NCBI GenBank assembly: GCA_002687735.1
Contig: NZBD01000002.1
Coordinates: forward strand, 6,550 to 47,168
Reading direction: 5' to 3'
Source of the DNA: Candidatus Iainarchaeum sp.
Lineage (GTDB): Archaea; Iainarchaeota; Iainarchaeia; Iainarchaeales; Iainarchaeaceae
DNA: 40,619 nt
The position numbers were made by a program, and so were the translations under genes. The notes under the pieces are model-generated. The model saw only the letters and a program-made list of their open reading frames with translations, made no database searches and had not been told where the DNA came from. This document shows, piece after piece, positions 38,020 through 40,619 of this stretch (positions are counted from its first letter, which is position 1; each line of letters begins with the position of its first letter).

Positions 38020-40419
38020 TTACGTGAAAGCAGATAATGAACTCTGCTTTCCTCCTTGTATCAGATCTTCCTCTTCATACCCTAATTCCCGCATTATTTT
38101 GATTACTGCAGGAATAATCTGATGTTTAATATAATAATCAGGATCATAATTTCCTTCCTCAACATACTCCTCAAGTTCAGAATTATCAGAAATCTTTTTG
38201 CCAACTCCTTTAGTAATAACAAATCCTAAAACAGAACCAATATCAATTTCTTTACCTCTTTCAATTGCTTTTTTTGCAGCAGCCACATGAGGTCCTATTG
38301 CATCATACTTTTCAATTTTCCTTTTGAGCTGGGTCATTATTACTAAATCTTTTTTCAGAACATTTCCTGATTTCAGATCACTAATAACTTTTCTCACAAG
38401 TGCAATTGCCTTTTCAGGATTTCCTTCTTTTAAAACAGCTTCAATAACTCCTTTTTGCGTTTCCTTAGCTATTGCAGACCAGTCTCTTCTTACATATTCA
38501 AACCCTACTATTTTCAGATTTCCTTCAAAATCAACTAATGCATATTTTTTCTTTGCAGCTCCGCCTTCTTTTTTGGTTACAAAAATCCCACGCTTGAACA
38601 TTCCCTCAAACTCTAATTCCATTGCTCCGGGCAATTCAGAATTAATTCCATCAACAAACCCAACAACTTCCTTTTTTCCCTTTTCTTTTGGAACAAGAAT
38701 AAACAAAGAATCCGTATCCCCATACAAAGTTCTGAATCCCTGCTCATTGGCTTTTTCCATTGTATTCTGAATATAATGTCTGCTCCATGCAGTTACTGCC
38801 CTTGCACTTTCTCTAGAATACCATCTTGCTCTAGGGTATCCTAAATAACCATAATGAGAATTCAGAAGAATTTTAAGAGCGTGCTGTCTTGCATCCAGCA
38901 TCTTATATTCATGGCTTCCTTTTTCAACTTTTGCCATTTCTCCTTTAATCTTCACCCTGTTATTCAGAATTTCTTCCAGAATTCCTGAAAGAAAACCTTT
39001 TTGTTTTTCACAAAACCAATCTTTATCCGGAGAAAGGTTCTTTCCTTTTTTGCATGATTCATGTTCACATTTTAAAGTTTCAAGAGAAATGTTATGCGAA
39101 ATCATTATTGTTGGATGCAAAGACCTGAAATCCAGAACAGCAATATTCTCATGCAAACCCGGCAAAGGTTCTTTCACAAACCCTCCCTGATAGGTCTGCA
39201 GGTTCCTTTGGTTAACTTCACTTTCCCTTGGTTTGTTCGGGATTAATGCGTTTTTTTCAAAACTGTTAACGATTAATAGTTGTTCGACCATTTGGCTTGA
39301 TGAAGCTCTGGAAGTATCCTGCAAAGACTGCTTTAACATGGAGGTTAACTGCAATTGCAGTGGTAAAAATTCCTCCGCAAGTTCAACAGTTACTGCTCCG
39401 TCTTCTCTGTTGTATTCAACAACTCGGTCTATTGTTCCTTTATCCCAGAGTGTGTTTATTTCCTCTGCTTTAACTTTTTCCTTTGGTTTTCCAAACAGCT
39501 TGTCAGAAACATTTTCAAGATCAAACTTCAAAAGATTAACAGCGCCAATCCTTGCCATAAATCTCACCAGTTGGAATGCATCCAAATGCTGAATTCCTTT
39601 CAAACCTGCAGCATTAAACATGCCTTTTCTCACAACCCTTATTCCGCCATGGCCGATTTTACATTCAAGTTTAAGTTTTTCACACCTTGTTTTCAGATAA
39701 GGCAGGTCAAAAGAATCTCCGTTATAAGTAACAAGAATATCCGGCTGCATTTTATTGAGGTCATCAATGATTTTTTTCACTAATTCTTTTTCATTTTTCA
39801 GAACAACAGTATTTTTTGCAGAAGTTTTTTTGTAAGTGTAAACAACAGATTCTTTTTTTGTTGAAAGAACAGCCATTAAAATCGGATCTTTTTTCGGGTC
39901 TGAAAATCTTCCGGGAGAATAAGTTTCAAGATCAATAGCAACTATTCTCAAATCATGCTTAACTTCTTTCGAAACAATTTTTCTTATCTCTCCGTTTTCT
40001 TCCTCAATCTCAACACCAGTCATTGGTTTTAAGTTTTTATCAATTAAATATCTGTTTGCAAACGGAATATCAAATTCTCTTTTTTCAATAACTCCTTCAA
40101 GTTCCTCAACAGTATCTCTTGCTTTTACAAGTTCCTGGGGATTTTTGAAATAAACTCTGAGAACATTTTTTGCATTTTCCTTTTCTACTTTTTCTACTTT
40201 TAAAGATTTTATTCCTTCTCCAAAATCAGCTTGCTCTATAGCTTTTGCAGTTTTTTCAGGGTCTTTTGAGATAACATGAAAATATGGTTTAAAATCAGGA
40301 TCTTCGAATTTTTTGATCTCTTTTTCTGTACTGATAAAAACCTGAATTGCCGAATTTCCATCCTCATCCACTTTATAATTGGCTTCTAAGAGCATTCCAG
40401 TAACTTTATTATATGCCAT
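38020..40419 (-). CDS. polB: Family B replicative DNA polymerase
   Basis: Replicative polymerase with proofreading, 799 residues. Exonuclease motifs: VAIDLETYS (Exo I), TYNGDSFDLPYL (Exo II) and YNREDGAVT (Exo III). Polymerase motifs: VLDFRSLHPTIM (A), KILLNSHYGYLGYPR (B) and YGDTDS (C). All catalytic acids are present. In motif A the usual SLYPS tyrosine, the ribose steric gate, is a histidine (codon at 39115-39117). The ATG at 40419 has an ATATAAAATCC box (40444-40453, minus) about 28 bp upstream, so the 22-residue extension possible upstream is rejected. Confidence 0.95.
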   Translation of the reverse strand: MAYNKVTGMLLEANYKVDEDGNSAIQVFISTEKEIKKFEDPDFKPYFHVISKDPEKTAKAIEQADFGEGIKSLKVEKVEKENAKNVLRVYFKNPQELVKARDTVEELEGVIEKREFDIPFANRYLIDKNLKPMTGVEIEEENGEIRKIVSKEVKHDLRIVAIDLETYSPGRFSDPKKDPILMAVLSTKKESVVYTYKKTSAKNTVVLKNEKELVKKIIDDLNKMQPDILVTYNGDSFDLPYLKTRCEKLKLECKIGHGGIRVVRKGMFNAAGLKGIQHLDAFQLVRFMARIGAVNLLKFDLENVSDKLFGKPKEKVKAEEINTLWDKGTIDRVVEYNREDGAVTVELAEEFLPLQLQLTSMLKQSLQDTSRASSSQMVEQLLIVNSFEKNALIPNKPRESEVNQRNLQTYQGGFVKEPLPGLHENIAVLDFRSLHPTIMISHNISLETLKCEHESCKKGKNLSPDKDWFCEKQKGFLSGILEEILNNRVKIKGEMAKVEKGSHEYKMLDARQHALKILLNSHYGYLGYPRARWYSRESARAVTAWSRHYIQNTMEKANEQGFRTLYGDTDSLFILVPKEKGKKEVVGFVDGINSELPGAMELEFEGMFKRGIFVTKKEGGAAKKKYALVDFEGNLKIVGFEYVRRDWSAIAKETQKGVIEAVLKEGNPEKAIALVRKVISDLKSGNVLKKDLVIMTQLKRKIEKYDAIGPHVAAAKKAIERGKEIDIGSVLGFVITKGVGKKISDNSELEEYVEEGNYDPDYYIKHQIIPAVIKIMRELGYEEEDLIQGGKQSSLSAFT

Positions 40420-40464
40420 AAGTATTATTGTTACAATAAAGGATTTTATATTGAAGGTTTTAAC

Positions 40465-40619
40465 TTGCCGCCACACCATAGACATTCCAGAAGCGAAAGA
40501 GAAGATGACCGTAAAGAAAAAAGGGTTTCAGGAAAAGCCCAGGGCGTTTTTTCCAGAATTAATTCAGATATCAAAGCACTGAACAGCAGCATTCTTGTTA
40601 TTTCCCAAAAAATAAAATA
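40465..40619 (+). CDS. Partial N terminus of a basic, coiled-coil-like protein
   Basis: An open frame from TTG at 40465 runs off the window end with a protein-like composition: a charged His/Arg/Glu-rich start (HRHSRSEREDDRKEKR) and a heptad-like helix (VFSRINSDIKALNSSILVIS). It is divergent from polB and could share the A/T-rich promoter at 40444-40453. There is no in-frame ATG in the visible part, so the start is uncertain. The function cannot be told from about 51 codons. Confidence 0.4.
   Translation, partial: MPPHHRHSRSEREDDRKEKRVSGKAQGVFSRINSDIKALNSSILVISQKIK

Noticed and set aside
40379-40582. Small frame overlapping the polB start region (with ATG at 40505)
   Set aside because: The first part is antisense to polB and the visible ATG would give a 25-residue peptide; a longer open frame in another phase (40465 onward) looks more protein-like.
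1-40619. CRISPR array
   Set aside because: No regularly spaced repeats with unique spacers; the repeated sequences found are tRNA-linked palindromes, att copies and short operator-like motifs.

Overview
The window is a stretch of AT-rich archaeal chromosome. A split RNA polymerase beta subunit (B'' and B'), archaeal riboflavin genes, a geranylgeranyl reductase for ether lipids, a family B DNA polymerase, intron-bearing tRNA genes and TATA boxes 24-28 bp upstream of start codons all point to Archaea. Compact genes, many small lineage-specific proteins and a hydrogenase reduced to its catalytic domain suggest a DPANN archaeon (Iainarchaeota/Diapherotrites- or Woesearchaeota-like). The phylum is an inference.

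Layout. 1-5230 (minus strand): RNA polymerase operon rpoH-rpoB''-rpoB'-rpoA', the last cut by the window edge. 5427-17991: mostly housekeeping. It holds an MscS channel, a self-regulated riboflavin operon (RbkR-type kinase, RibC, RibH), lipid genes (cis-prenyltransferase, geranylgeranyl reductase), a kinase-dCMP deaminase fusion, an FTR1 permease, a half-size KaiC-like protein, tRNA-Asp, an RNA m5C methyltransferase, a minimal [FeFe] hydrogenase sharing a promoter region with a membrane protein, and an AlkD-like repair enzyme. 18020-20564: intron-containing tRNA-Tyr, a PAP2 phosphatase, a lipoprotein and an MscS-helix protein.

20673-27001: a 6.3 kb element integrated at the 3' end of tRNA-Thr(TGT). 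A 14-bp piece of the tRNA is repeated at the far end, next to a tyrosine integrase. Cargo: a one-helix membrane protein coupled to the integrase, a 953-residue surface-anchored protein with a C-terminal zincin metalloprotease, a winged-helix protein, an alpha/beta protein of unknown function, two tiny helical proteins, and phased operator-like repeats.

27136-40619: tRNA-Glu, a four-gene membrane operon that looks like a duplicated two-gene module, tRNA-Met, an RpiA homologue with altered catalytic residues, tRNA-Thr(GGT), an Asp/Glu racemase, hisS directly behind tRNA-His, a cysteine-rich lipoprotein, tiny basic proteins, TrkA/TrkH potassium uptake, a glycosyltransferase, tRNA-Leu beside a tRNA-Leu-like fragment, an arrestin-fold protein, intron-containing tRNA-Arg, methionine aminopeptidase, and DNA polymerase B whose usual steric-gate tyrosine is a histidine.

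The strongest leads are the tRNA-Thr element, the minimal hydrogenase with its divergent partner, the duplicated membrane module, and several core enzymes or subunits that have lost key residues (RpiA, RpoB', PolB).
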